This document shows, one piece after another, positions 6,628-13,985 of a stretch of 26,168 nt of DNA (position 1 is its first letter; each line of letters starts with the position of its first letter). Both the position numbers and the translations under genes were made by a program. The notes below the pieces were generated by a model. It saw only the letters and a program-made list of their open reading frames with translations. It had not been told where the DNA came from and searched no databases. Source of the stretch: CAYVZU01 sp964455935. GTDB lineage: Bacteria > Fibrobacterota > CAYVZU01. Where the stretch lies: contig CAYVZU010000050.1 in NCBI GenBank assembly GCA_964455935.1, positions 1 through 26,168 on the forward strand, in the 5' to 3' direction.

Positions 6628-7920
6628 GTGAGACATTTTCGCAAAGCAATTTGCCTGGTTTCGGCATTCGCGGCACTCTTGTTTCAGTGTGGAATTGATG
6701 AGCCAACCCGGCCTGGTGCAGGCTACTCCGTGATTGCGGGTAATGTGCGTTCGGGCAATGACAGCGCCGCAATTGCCAATGCCAATGTTGTGGCCTACGA
6801 TGCCAACACCAATGCGCCGGTGACGCAGGATCTTAGCGATCACGAGGGTCGCTATGCGCTGCCTGTTTTGGTTGGAACGTATTACCTCGAAATCACAGCC
6901 CAAGGTTATGTTTCTTCGCCGCCGATTGGCGGAGCGCCGGTTCCATTTGCGGCAATTTCGGGCGACACAACTCGAAAGGACGCATATCTGGATCCGGATG
7001 CCGCAGCCCAGGACAAGGCTGGCCTGGGCGGCCGTGTATTGTCGGGTGGAACCGGAATCAACGGCGTGCTGGTTGTGGCAACAAACCCGTCCAATTCGCT
7101 TGTTTATTCAACCTCTTCGGGCCCGGATGGCTTTTACGTGATCTATAATATCGAGCCGGGGACCTATGTTGTCCGCAGCTACCGGTCCGGATACCAACAG
7201 GTCGATTCGCTTCTGATCACCATGGTCGCCGACAGCGCGTATGGAGACCGGGACCTTCCCATGCTGTCCGTCTCCGGTGCCGCGCTCTCGGGCAGAATCA
7301 CCTATCTGGCCTCGAAGAACGCGGCAGTGGATGTGACGCTGGTCGAGCCCGGCATTCGCGAAAGCGTTCCGGGACTGGTAGCTTTCTCCGAATCCGATTA
7401 CCGCCTGACGGGAATTCCAGCGGGACTGTTTATCGTCTGGGGCAGTTATCGCAACGATGGCTATGTCATGGACCCGGATTGGATCGCCAAGAACGGATAC
7501 CCAACCATCAGCTTCACCTCCGCGGATACGGGCAAGACACTGAATTTCAGCGTGACCGATGCGATCGGGGTTATTGCTCCGACCAATCCGGCCGACACAA
7601 TCCTCCCTGTTGCAGTATCGGACTCGACCCCCGTTTTTAGGTGGGATGCTTATCCCGGCGCCAAGGAATACATTCTCGAAGTCTTCAATTCACGGGGAGA
7701 GACCATTTGGGGCGGTTATACATCGGCCGGTGTGATCCGCCATCAGACAGTGACAGCCGACAGCGCCGTGTTCAATTTCGACGGCTCGGCGACGCAGACG
7801 CTACAACGGGAAAAGACGTATCGATGGAAAGTATATGCGGATGATGCAAACGATCCTGGTGTCCAAACATTGATCTCGGCGAGTGAAGATCAGCTTGGGC
7901 TATTTGAAATCGTTCCGTAG
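6628..7920 (+). CDS. Exported lipoprotein-like protein with carboxypeptidase-regulatory-like and FN3-like domains
   Basis: A 430-residue protein with a GTG start after GGGAAGGAAGAA. Residues 1-21 look like a lipoprotein signal, RHFRK then a hydrophobic stretch ending LLFQC21. The Gln before Cys is atypical, so lipidation is uncertain. Two or three CarboxypepD_reg-like beta-sandwich repeats follow: residues 31-110 (IAGNVRSG... NANVVAYDA... EGRYALPVLVGTYYLEITAQGY), about 131-190 (GGRVLSGG... GFYVIYNIEPGTYVVRSYRSGY) and about 215-290. From about 313 there is an FN3-like stretch with PVFRWDAYPGAKEYILEVF. Such domains usually occur on surface or periplasmic adhesion and binding proteins. No catalytic domain is visible. 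It follows trxB by 75 bp. Confidence 0.78.
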   Translation: MRHFRKAICLVSAFAALLFQCGIDEPTRPGAGYSVIAGNVRSGNDSAAIANANVVAYDANTNAPVTQDLSDHEGRYALPVLVGTYYLEITAQGYVSSPPIGGAPVPFAAISGDTTRKDAYLDPDAAAQDKAGLGGRVLSGGTGINGVLVVATNPSNSLVYSTSSGPDGFYVIYNIEPGTYVVRSYRSGYQQVDSLLITMVADSAYGDRDLPMLSVSGAALSGRITYLASKNAAVDVTLVEPGIRESVPGLVAFSESDYRLTGIPAGLFIVWGSYRNDGYVMDPDWIAKNGYPTISFTSADTGKTLNFSVTDAIGVIAPTNPADTILPVAVSDSTPVFRWDAYPGAKEYILEVFNSRGETIWGGYTSAGVIRHQTVTADSAVFNFDGSATQTLQREKTYRWKVYADDANDPGVQTLISASEDQLGLFEIVP

Positions 7921-7983
7921 GAATCCAAATCTTTGTCCGGCGTTGGGTACCCGCGCCGGGCGCAGAAAGCAAGGGAGGACCTC

Positions 7984-8340
7984 ATGCGGGAAGTGAAAGA
8001 GGATGTCGCCTTGGTGGCCGCCTGCGGGCTCTATTGCGGGGCTTGCGGCGCTTACTTGAAGGAGCGCTGCAACGGGTGCGCGGCCAATGTCAAGGCGAGC
8101 TGGTGCAAGATCCGGACATGCTGCCAGGATGCGAAAACGAAGACCTGTGCCGAGTGTGTGCAGGTCCAAGACCCCAATGACTGCGCGAAGTTCAACAACG
8201 TGATTTCCAAAATATTTTCCTTGATCTTCCGGTCCGATCGAAGGGCCTGCGTTATGCAGATCAAAAAGGCGGGACTTGGCGGCCATGCCAGAACCATGAC
8301 TGAGCTGCGGCGGCAGAGTTTAAAAAAGGGAAGTGCCTGA
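7984..8340 (+). CDS. DUF3795 cysteine-rich protein
   Basis: A 118-residue protein. The ATG at 7984 follows GGGAGG at the proper distance; an upstream in-frame TTG at 7933 lacks support. The sequence contains at least eleven cysteines, with the DUF3795 signature AACGLYCGACGAY (C14, C18, C21), then C29NGC32, C41, C46-C47, C55AEC58 and C67. The pattern suggests zinc or Fe-S binding, although the biochemical role of the family is not established. It follows the lipoprotein gene by 63 bp; a GC-rich hairpin (7937-7959, CCGGCG/CGCCGG) without a T run lies in that gap. Confidence 0.85.
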   Translation: MREVKEDVALVAACGLYCGACGAYLKERCNGCAANVKASWCKIRTCCQDAKTKTCAECVQVQDPNDCAKFNNVISKIFSLIFRSDRRACVMQIKKAGLGGHARTMTELRRQSLKKGSA

Positions 8341-8369
8341 AACTCGGTCTGTTGCCTGGCTGGGAATCG

Positions 8370-8401
8370 GAGAGAAAAGACGCAACCTAGCGCGTTGCGT
8401 C
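8370..8401 (-). terminator. Terminator for the minus-strand gene at 8489-8866
   Basis: GACGCAAC (8379-8386) and GTTGCGTC (8394-8401) form a perfect 8-bp stem with a 7-nt loop. Read on the minus strand, the stem is followed by TTTTCTCTC (complement of 8370-8378). On the plus strand there is only CTTTGG, so termination of the DUF3795 transcript would be weaker. Confidence 0.65.
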
Positions 8402-8488
8402 CTTTGGAGTGGAGAAAACCTCGGGGGCCCACCTGAGGCCGACAATGCAGCCGCATTCAGCAGAGCCCGGGCGGCATGGATGCACCCG

Positions 8489-8866
8489 TCAACCCGTCTC
8501 GTCAACAAGGAATCCCTCTCCGTCCTGAATGTGATGAATCCATTTAAAGAATTGCTCGTGGGTAATCTTCTTCCTGCGGATGGCGCCGGTTTTCCCCTGT
8601 TCGTTGAGGATGGCAAGGTCGATAAAGATCTCGGCTTCTTCCTTGTAGATGCAGAAGCGGTACGGAGATAGTTTCTTGACAAGGATCTCGTTGGCCAGTT
8701 CCGCGATTTTTGTCAACTCGCCGAAGTGATCCTTGATTTCGTCGGGCCGCAGAAACGGCCTTTTCTTGCCGGGGTTGCGTTGGTTTGAGTGATCCCTCTG
8801 AGGAACCGGCGGAACACTCAGAATATCGCGGGGTTTTATCTCGGCACTGTCGAGATCTTCCTGCAT
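8489..8866 (-). CDS. Hypothetical protein, possible FlaG-like fold
   Basis: A 125-residue protein. The ATG at 8866 is chosen because GAGGGTG lies upstream; a longer frame to 8956 runs into repeat-containing intergenic DNA. The first 45 residues are Pro/Arg-rich and probably disordered. A helix follows (about 47-68, ELTKIAELANEILVKKL). After it, YRFCIYKEEAEIFIDLAILNEQGKTG and IRRKKITHEQFFKWI form a strand-turn-strand-helix pattern. This pattern resembles the FlaG domain (LxFxxxEExxxIxIxVxNxxTGExIRxIP), but the match is weak and no flagellar gene is near. A terminator downstream and the absence of a competing plus-strand gene support it as real. Confidence 0.55.
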   Translation of the reverse strand: MQEDLDSAEIKPRDILSVPPVPQRDHSNQRNPGKKRPFLRPDEIKDHFGELTKIAELANEILVKKLSPYRFCIYKEEAEIFIDLAILNEQGKTGAIRRKKITHEQFFKWIHHIQDGEGFLVDETG

Positions 8867-8911
8867 GAGCCGGCACCCTCGGGTGGTTTTTTTTGGGCCC
8901 AAATTATTTTT

Positions 8912-8971
8912 GACAGGATCGACAGGATTGGGCAAGTTCCTGTCTGAAGCCGGCAATTCTGCCAGGAACTT
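8912..8971. repeat. Tandem GACAGGAT(C/T) repeat and adjoining stem-loop
   Basis: GACAGGATC (8912-8920) is followed directly by GACAGGATT (8921-8929). Next come the inverted arms AAGTTCCTG (8934-8942) and CAGGAACTT (8963-8971), with a 20-nt loop. Tandem ACAGGAT-type motifs are common as dispersed intergenic repeats in environmental genomes. Confidence 0.55.
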
Positions 8972-9004
8972 TCTTGCTTCGGCAACTATTCTGCATTTCC
9001 GCCG

Positions 9005-9117
9005 CCCTCACCTTAGTCCCCTCCCATCGAAGGAAGAGGAAAAAAGCCCTCGCCCTTCCGAGGGAGAGGGTAGCCCGTCCTCCGTAGCAGACCTACTGCG
9101 GAGGGTGGAGGTGAGGG
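9005..9117. repeat. Palindromic repeat element with CCCTCACC / GGTGAGGG ends
   Basis: Terminal inverted repeats CCCTCACC (9005-9012) and GGTGAGGG (9110-9117) enclose two further hairpins. These are CCCTC/GAGGG (around 9048-9065) and CCTCCG/CGGAGG with an inner CAG/CTG (about 9079-9104). Elements with CCCTCACC ends and an inner CCCTC/GAGGG hairpin are familiar as dispersed, non-coding palindromic repeats in many bacterial genomes. No transposase is present. Confidence 0.65.
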
Positions 9118-9137
9118 TGGAAGCAGTTATCTTATTT

Positions 9138-10292
9138 CTAAAGTGATACCGCAAGAAACACGGCCAGGCTTGCCAGGATAACGGCCATGCCAATCTTAAT
9201 CAGTGCAAGGTTTTTCTGTGTCAATTTCGAAAGCCGGTTCCATGTCAATCCGTATGCGGCCGCCACCATGACCGCCAGCAAGGGAAGCACAAACAGGAAG
9301 TTGTAGAGCAGCAGATAAAGCCAGCCGGTCAACCGCAATCCGCTTTCTCGGGTCATGAGAATGATCGTGGGAAGATAGACCTGGCCGGTGCAGACGGCTT
9401 CCAGCAGGGTCACCAGAAACCCTGTCGCGATTGCCCCTGTAATCAATCGAGTGCTGGTAAGGTTCGACGAGATGATTCGGTGAATGCTTAATTTCAGCGC
9501 TTTTGGTAGTTGCAGCTTGATATCTTTGGCCTCGCGGCTCTTGCGATAGGCCAGTGCGTCGCGCAGGCTGAGAATAGAAACCGCGCCGGCGAAAGCTACG
9601 GCGGTCCATTTTACGGCTTTTGAGATCCACAAATATGATTGCAGCGCGGTTAAAAGTCGGAATGCGCCCAAGCCAATAAGAAGATAGGTCGCGAAAACCG
9701 CGGCCGTGAAGCTAAGNNNNNNNNNNAGTCCGACCGCCGCGATCTCGCGGCGGCTCCGTTTCTGCACCGTCAGGAAGGAAATGAGAAATATCATTGTGGC
9801 AATGGCGCAGGGGTTGACGCCATCGATCATTCCAGCTGCAACAATGCCCAAAAACGTGAAGTCGCGGAAGCGGCTGCGGAGCAGGTCTTGGCGGCTTTGT
9901 TCCGCGGACGAAACGGATTTGGGTTCCCATCTATCGGAATGATTCAGATAGGAGAGGATCATGGGTTCCGCGGTAGCCATGATCTCATTAAATCCTTGCA
10001 GTACGGTATCGGGGAAGAACAACTCCTGGGGCATGGGCTGCTTCACACCATAGGCCTTTTCCATTTTGGTGAGAAGGGCGAAGTCCTTTTCGTCTTCGAC
10101 GTCGTGGAAAATGATCTCCAGGTTTTCCGGAAATTGCCGGGCCAAAGGCGAAAGCAGGCGCTCTTTGATCTCAATGCACTCGCCGCAGGTGCGCGACCCG
10201 AAAAAATGGAGCTGCAGCCTCTGGGGGGCCGCCAAAGCCGGGAGAATGAGAAGAAGGAGAATCGAAAAGAGTTTCTGCATCGGGTTTTTCAC
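9138..10292 (-). CDS. Thioredoxin-like domain fused to CcdA/DsbD-like membrane domain (interrupted by assembly Ns)
   Basis: About 384 residues; four are unknown because of ten Ns. The start is a GTG at 10292 with AAGGTG eight bases upstream, giving a signal peptide (MKNPMQKLF then a hydrophobic run ending ALAAP). The periplasmic thioredoxin-like domain has C36-G-E-C39 in SRTCGECIEIKERL. The membrane domain has the two CcdA-type cysteine motifs, GVNPCAIATMIFLISF in its first helix and EAVCTGQVYLPTI in its fourth. It probably carries electrons across the inner membrane for periplasmic disulfide reduction. In DsbD the thioredoxin domain is C-terminal; here it is N-terminal. The frame stays open on both sides of the Ns with matching family sequence, so the gap length is probably about right modulo three. 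Confidence 0.82.
   Translation of the reverse strand: MKNPMQKLFSILLLLILPALAAPQRLQLHFFGSRTCGECIEIKERLLSPLARQFPENLEIIFHDVEDEKDFALLTKMEKAYGVKQPMPQELFFPDTVLQGFNEIMATAEPMILSYLNHSDRWEPKSVSSAEQSRQDLLRSRFRDFTFLGIVAAGMIDGVNPCAIATMIFLISFLTVQKRSRREIAAVGXXXXLSFTAAVFATYLLIGLGAFRLLTALQSYLWISKAVKWTAVAFAGAVSILSLRDALAYRKSREAKDIKLQLPKALKLSIHRIISSNLTSTRLITGAIATGFLVTLLEAVCTGQVYLPTIILMTRESGLRLTGWLYLLLYNFLFVLPLLAVMVAAAYGLTWNRLSKLTQKNLALIKIGMAVILASLAVFLAVSL
9717..9726. other. Assembly gap (ten Ns)
   Basis: Ten undetermined bases lie inside the membrane domain of the thioredoxin/CcdA-like gene. They show that the window is a scaffold, not a single closed contig. Confidence 0.99.
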
Positions 10293-10500
10293 TGTAATCG
10301 CACCTTGCCGTTGGCAGTTGGTTTTGCGCCGCCCACTCCGCAATTTGTTCTTTTCTCCGCTGGGGGCGTTCGATCCGGACCCCTACAAGATAAAAAAGGG
10401 AGGTGCGGGTTTGCTTGCGATTATTGAGGAAGGCATGCCGGAGCCCGCAAGAATGGCCGATACGGCCGCCTCTTGATTCCTGGCTCTAAGACGCAAAGAA

Positions 10501-10557
10501 GCTGCTCAGCTGCTCATAGATATATTATTTTCAATTACAGGCCTGCTCAGGCCTGCT
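10501..10557. repeat. Two tandem direct repeats upstream of the Bat-operon promoter
   Basis: GCTGCTCA occurs twice in direct tandem (10501-10516). CAGGCCTGCT occurs twice in direct tandem (10538-10557), ending three bases before the -35 hexamer. Each 10-bp unit contains the palindrome CAGGCCTG, so two identical half-turn-spaced sites sit on one face of the helix. The position would suit an activator, but no regulator is known. Confidence 0.5.
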
Positions 10558-10560
10558 GGG

Positions 10561-10589
10561 TTGACAACTCAAAAGACCCGTTTTATCTT
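10561..10589 (+). promoter_or_regulatory. Sigma70-type promoter of the MoxR/Bat operon
   Basis: A perfect TTGACA (10561-10566), a 17-bp spacer and TATCTT (10584-10589; four of six). Transcription would begin near 10596, about 65 nt before the first start codon. The following twelve genes are all on this strand, with no terminator recognised between them. Confidence 0.6.
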
Positions 10590-10660
10590 AATTCTCTGTT
10601 TTACGGGACGGCTCGGAATAGGGTTATTTTTATTGGTCCTTGTGGTCGATTCGAGGGATA

Positions 10661-11689
10661 ATGGACCTTCAGTTATCGAAAGGCCTTGAAGGCGGCCTGC
10701 GTCGGATGAAAGGGTCTATGTTGTACGGCTCAGTGGAAGTAGGTACACGCCTACTTTTCTCTGTCATATGGCTTCTCGCTTTTCTGTGGTGTTCCAGCAT
10801 TGCCCAGCCGCAGGCTCCTGTTTCGGATTCCGCGACAATTCCGTTTGAAGGCCGCATCAGCCTTGACTGCCGGCTCGAACCGGCCCAAGTCGCCGCGGGC
10901 GACACAACCGTCTTCCACGTTCAGGTCTCCTGGAAAGGTCCTACCGAGGATTTTATTTTCTTCGCGCCCAATGTGCCGGAAAGTGAAGGTCTGTCATTTT
11001 CCCATATGCAGACCGTTAACGAAAAGAAAGGGACCGTTGAAGGCATTGAAAGTAAGACGATCTTCCTGTTGCATTTCGTTGCGGAAAAACCGGGTCAGGG
11101 CCGCATTGGCGATCTCCAGATAAAATTCCTTACGCGGGGCGGCAAGGAGCCGGAAGTCCTATCCTCATCGGGCCGGCCCGTCATAATTCTTCCGGCCCCC
11201 AGGCATTTTCCCTGGGTGCTCGCAGTGAAGCTTTTGGCGACAGTCGGACTTGCGGCCGTCTTTGCGGGTATCACTATTCGAATCCGAAAAGAAAAGGCGC
11301 GCCAGGCCGCGGCGCCGCCAATGAAAACGCCTCTGGAAAAGGCGACCGAAGCGCTTACCATGGCTCACAGGAAAATTTTGGAAGGGGATGCCTCCGGCTA
11401 CTATCACGAGGTTAGCGGAGTTCTAAGACAATTTCTGGTGGACTCTGATATTGCCGGCACGGCCGGACTGCCTGTTCAGCGGATGATACAGGCTTTGGAG
11501 GGCTCGCCTCTAGACGACTCGTCCAAGACGGAGGCACGATCGCTTTTGTCATCCTGCGAAGAGATGCGCTTCTCCGGAATCGCACCGGAACAGCACGAAC
11601 TCGAACTCTTTGAAACCCGCGTCAGGAATTTATTGGGAAACCTAAGCGGTCTTGGTGGGTCAGGTGATAAACCCAAAAGGGCAGGTTAA
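10661..11689 (+). CDS. BatD-like/DUF4381-like membrane protein, first gene of the operon
   Basis: A 342-residue protein. The ATG at 10661 follows GAGGG; later ATGs (10706, 10718) are also possible. A long N-terminal region leads into a hydrophobic signal (LLFSVIWLLAFLWCSSIAQ). A periplasmic Ig-like domain follows, with ISLDCRLEPAQVAAGDTTVFHVQVSW typical of the strand-rich BatD domain. One membrane helix follows (PWVLAVKLLATVGLAAVFAGI), then a basic cytoplasmic stretch. The C-terminal helical module has GYYHEVSGVLRQFL, LPVQRMIQAL and MRFSGIAP. The same tail is present in the products of 17307-18329 and 21301-23163. The function is unknown; it is probably a membrane partner of MoxR and the VWA proteins. 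Confidence 0.8.
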   Translation: MDLQLSKGLEGGLRRMKGSMLYGSVEVGTRLLFSVIWLLAFLWCSSIAQPQAPVSDSATIPFEGRISLDCRLEPAQVAAGDTTVFHVQVSWKGPTEDFIFFAPNVPESEGLSFSHMQTVNEKKGTVEGIESKTIFLLHFVAEKPGQGRIGDLQIKFLTRGGKEPEVLSSSGRPVIILPAPRHFPWVLAVKLLATVGLAAVFAGITIRIRKEKARQAAAPPMKTPLEKATEALTMAHRKILEGDASGYYHEVSGVLRQFLVDSDIAGTAGLPVQRMIQALEGSPLDDSSKTEARSLLSSCEEMRFSGIAPEQHELELFETRVRNLLGNLSGLGGSGDKPKRAG

Positions 11690-11746
11690 AAGAAAGATGG
11701 CTTCCGGCATGCGGGTGAGCCGGATGATCCCATGGATTTTCAGATG

Positions 11747-11778
11747 ACTCCAGAAGGGGCGTTCGGGCGCTCCGGAGT
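11747..11778 (+). other. Stem-loop in the leader of moxR
   Basis: ACTCC (11747-11751) pairs with GGAGT (11774-11778) and GGGGCG (11756-11761) with CGCTCC (11768-11773), with a four-base bulge and a six-base loop. No T run follows, so it is not a classical terminator. It lies in the 150-bp gap before moxR and might be an RNA processing or attenuation structure. Confidence 0.4.
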
Positions 11779-11839
11779 TATTGCGATGCATACGAAATCG
11801 TAATCATATAAGCAATGCAAAGCGAAAGGAGAACGGTCC

Positions 11840-12829
11840 ATGGCCGTTGACATCAAAGCCATCAACGAACGAATCAAAGCTGAAAGCGCGTTTGTCGAAA
11901 AGCTGATTTCGGAAGTGGGCAAAGTCATTGTCGGCCAGAAATACATGGTCGAGCGAATGCTGGTTGGTCTTCTGGCTGATGGACATATTCTGCTGGAAGG
12001 GGTGCCGGGCCTGGCAAAAACCACGGCCGTCGCCACTTTGGCCAAGATCATCGAGGCCAAATTCCAGCGTATTCAGTTTACGCCCGATCTGCTTCCGGCG
12101 GATCTTGTGGGAACCTTAATTTACAATCAAAAAGACGGCCAGTTTACCACCCGGAAAGGCCCCGTCTTCGCCAACATCGTTCTGGCCGATGAAATCAACC
12201 GCGCCCCGGCCAAAGTGCAGTCCGCCCTGCTTGAATCAATGCAGGAGCGCCAGGCGACGATCGGGGACCAGTCCTATAATCTTCCGGAGCCATTTCTGGT
12301 ACTTGCAACCCAGAACCCCATCGAGCAGGAGGGCACATATCCATTGCCCGAAGCCCAGGTGGACCGGTTCATGCTAAAACTAAAGATCACCTATCCGAAC
12401 AAGAAAGAAGAAATGGAAATACTCAATCGGATGGCTGTCAACATCCGGTTCGATTTTCAAAAAACGGTCCGGCTCGAGGATATTATCCGTGCCCGTGCGG
12501 TGATGGACGAGATCTACATGGATGAGAAGATCAAGGACTATATCGTTAATATTGTTATGGCTTCGCGCAACCCCGAGGCATCCGGCATTGCGGATCTAAA
12601 GGATCTGATCGAGTATGGCGCCTCGCCGCGAGCCAGCATTTACCTGGCCAAAGCCTCCAAAGCGCATGCGTTCCTCCGCGGCCGCGGCTACGTGACTCCC
12701 GAGGATGTCAAGGCCATTGGGATGGATGTGTTGCGCCACAGGGTTTTGCTGACCTATGAAGCCGAAGCCGAAGAGGTTACGCCCGAGCAGGTGGTGCAGA
12801 AGATATTCGATCATGTTGAGGTACCGTAA
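11840..12829 (+). CDS. moxR: MoxR family AAA+ ATPase
   Basis: A 329-residue cytoplasmic AAA+ protein of typical MoxR length. Walker A is GVPGLAKT (residues 54-61), Walker B is LADEIN with D117-E118, sensor 1 is in ATQNP (N159), and the sensor-2 region is ASPRAS. The family stretches TPDLLPADLVGT and EGTYPLPEAQVDRF are intact. MoxR ATPases act as chaperone-like remodelers, usually encoded next to VWA or MIDAS proteins, exactly as here (DUF58, BatA, BatB downstream). A strong ribosome site (AAAGGAG) precedes the ATG. The enzyme is expected to be active. Its client is unknown. Confidence 0.95.
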   Translation: MAVDIKAINERIKAESAFVEKLISEVGKVIVGQKYMVERMLVGLLADGHILLEGVPGLAKTTAVATLAKIIEAKFQRIQFTPDLLPADLVGTLIYNQKDGQFTTRKGPVFANIVLADEINRAPAKVQSALLESMQERQATIGDQSYNLPEPFLVLATQNPIEQEGTYPLPEAQVDRFMLKLKITYPNKKEEMEILNRMAVNIRFDFQKTVRLEDIIRARAVMDEIYMDEKIKDYIVNIVMASRNPEASGIADLKDLIEYGASPRASIYLAKASKAHAFLRGRGYVTPEDVKAIGMDVLRHRVLLTYEAEAEEVTPEQVVQKIFDHVEVP

Positions 12830-12860
12830 GAAGAGGGCATTAGGGATAAGGGAATAAGGG
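12830..12860. repeat. Short AGGGATA/AAGGGAAT tandem repeat after moxR
   Basis: The sequence after the moxR stop reads GAGGGCATTAGGGATAAGGG then AATAAGGG, a degenerate repeat of about 7-8 bp. The rest of the gap to 13032 holds no other gene; an in-frame GTG at 12942 would only extend the next gene. Confidence 0.4.
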
Positions 12861-13031
12861 TTTCCTGAAGAAAAACCAACAAAGAGAAAACCTTATGAAG
12901 GGGTCGGGTTAACCGAACAGAAATCGAGCGGGAAGAAGATCGTGAGAGGGATTCGAGAGGCGGAAGACGAATTGTCGTTGATGGGGTCAGGCAAAACAGG
13001 GATTCCGGAGCTTTTGGGAAGGGCGACACCG

Positions 13032-13985
13032 ATGGCGAATTGCGGAAAACCGGCTTTTTGGGCTGCGGGGCTGCTTTTGTTTGCCGCGCTGCAAGCCTTT
13101 GCGGAAAAGGTCATGTTCTACTCCGAAAAAAACGGAATCATGTGGGTGGAGGAATCTCAATTGGCCGATCTTCAGCGCAACGATTCGCTGCCGGCCGTGA
13201 AGGAAAAAGAATCCGCAGCGGCAAAATCAGCGGCGGCCGCAACGGACCCGCTTGCACGTGCCCGCAGCAAGGATCCCGAAGTTTTCTACAAAACGGGGCA
13301 GCGATATTTTTTCGCCGGAGATTATGCGGAGGCACTTCGATATTTCGAGAATGCCTATCAACTGCGGCGCACGGCCGAATACTATCTGTTCATCGCAAAA
13401 TGCCACCGAAAACTGAACGAACCTCGCAGAATGCTATTCGTTCTTGATGCCATAATGCAGTTTTATCCAAATAGCGAAGTGGCCGATGACGCCCTTTTTG
13501 AGATGGCTCTCTACTATGAAATGAATCGCAATTACCAGGCGGCCATCGACCGGTTTAAGCAATTGGCTGAACAGTATCCCTATGGTACTTCGATCACGAC
13601 CAACCAGGAATTCCGCAATGTGGCCCGCGAGCAGATCGAGATCATGAAGAACGAACTCGACAGTCTCCTGATCGTTGCCGGGCTTGCCGAAGGGACGGTT
13701 TCTTCGCGTCTGCGGGATTGGCAGGAGATCAACGGCCTGCCGGCAACCGGTTTTCCGGACCAGAAGACCGTGGCTTCGCTTATTCAAGTGCGCACCGAAC
13801 GGGAAGAGGAGGCCAGGGAAGCCGTGTTTCAAAGGGAGCAGTTTCTCCGGTTGCGCCGCATCGCGATCGTCGGGATGGGAGCCTTCTTTCTCCTCTGGAT
13901 CTGGAGCCTGGCTGTTTCGAAGGACCTAAAGAATTGTCGTCAGAGGTTGGAAACCATGCGGAAAACCGTTGAAAGCCTGCTATGA
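13032..13985 (+). CDS. Exported TPR protein with peptidoglycan-binding-like segment and C-terminal membrane helix
   Basis: A 317-residue protein. The ATG at 13032 is chosen because it has AAGGG eight bases upstream and yields a clean signal peptide (KPAFWAAGLLLFAALQAFA, cleavage after A24). A GTG at 12942 would bury that signal behind 30 residues. After an Ala/Lys-rich linker, residues about 80-190 form TPR-like helices (FYKTGQRYFFAGDYAEALRYF, AIDRFKQLAEQYP). Residues about 210-250 (VSSRLRDWQEINGLPATGFPDQKTV) look like a peptidoglycan-binding-1 helical unit. Near the C-terminus is a membrane helix (IAIVGMGAFFLLWIWSLAV). It overlaps the DUF58 gene by ATGA, which ties it into the operon. It is not a standard Bat component. 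Confidence 0.75.
   Translation: MANCGKPAFWAAGLLLFAALQAFAEKVMFYSEKNGIMWVEESQLADLQRNDSLPAVKEKESAAAKSAAAATDPLARARSKDPEVFYKTGQRYFFAGDYAEALRYFENAYQLRRTAEYYLFIAKCHRKLNEPRRMLFVLDAIMQFYPNSEVADDALFEMALYYEMNRNYQAAIDRFKQLAEQYPYGTSITTNQEFRNVAREQIEIMKNELDSLLIVAGLAEGTVSSRLRDWQEINGLPATGFPDQKTVASLIQVRTEREEEAREAVFQREQFLRLRRIAIVGMGAFFLLWIWSLAVSKDLKNCRQRLETMRKTVESLL

Larger units (their letters stand above)
8867..9137. other. Repeat-rich intergenic stretch
   Basis: This 271-bp gap between two minus-strand genes holds no credible gene. It contains a tandem 9-bp repeat (8912-8929), a stem-loop (8934-8971) and a larger inverted-repeat element (9005-9117), described separately. Confidence 0.6.
10293..10660. other. 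Divergent regulatory region between CcdA-like gene and Bat operon
   Basis: This 368-bp region carries the promoter of the plus-strand operon (10561-10589) and two short tandem direct repeats just upstream of it. It also holds a second copy of CCGTTGGCAGTTGGTT (10308-10323; compare 1795-1810). No gene with a credible start was found. No promoter for the minus-strand gene was recognised. Confidence 0.5.

Noticed and set aside
7937..7959. GC-rich hairpin before the DUF3795 gene
   Set aside because: It has no T run and a large loop; not convincing as a terminator or attenuator, so only noted in the gene entry.
8873..8894. Possible plus-strand terminator (CACC/GGTG stem then eight Ts)
   Set aside because: The stem is only four base pairs, and no plus-strand gene ends nearby.
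9717..9726. Possible frameshift at the Ns
   Set aside because: Both flanks are in the same frame and match one protein family, so a true frameshift is not supported, although the missing bases are unknown.
10376..10390. CCGGACCCCTACAAG as a remnant of the batC-type palindrome
   Set aside because: Only about ten bases resemble one arm and no partner arm is present.
12942..13031. Upstream GTG start of the TPR/peptidoglycan-binding-like protein
   Set aside because: It would place 30 charged residues in front of a clean signal peptide; the ATG at 13032 has its own ribosome site.
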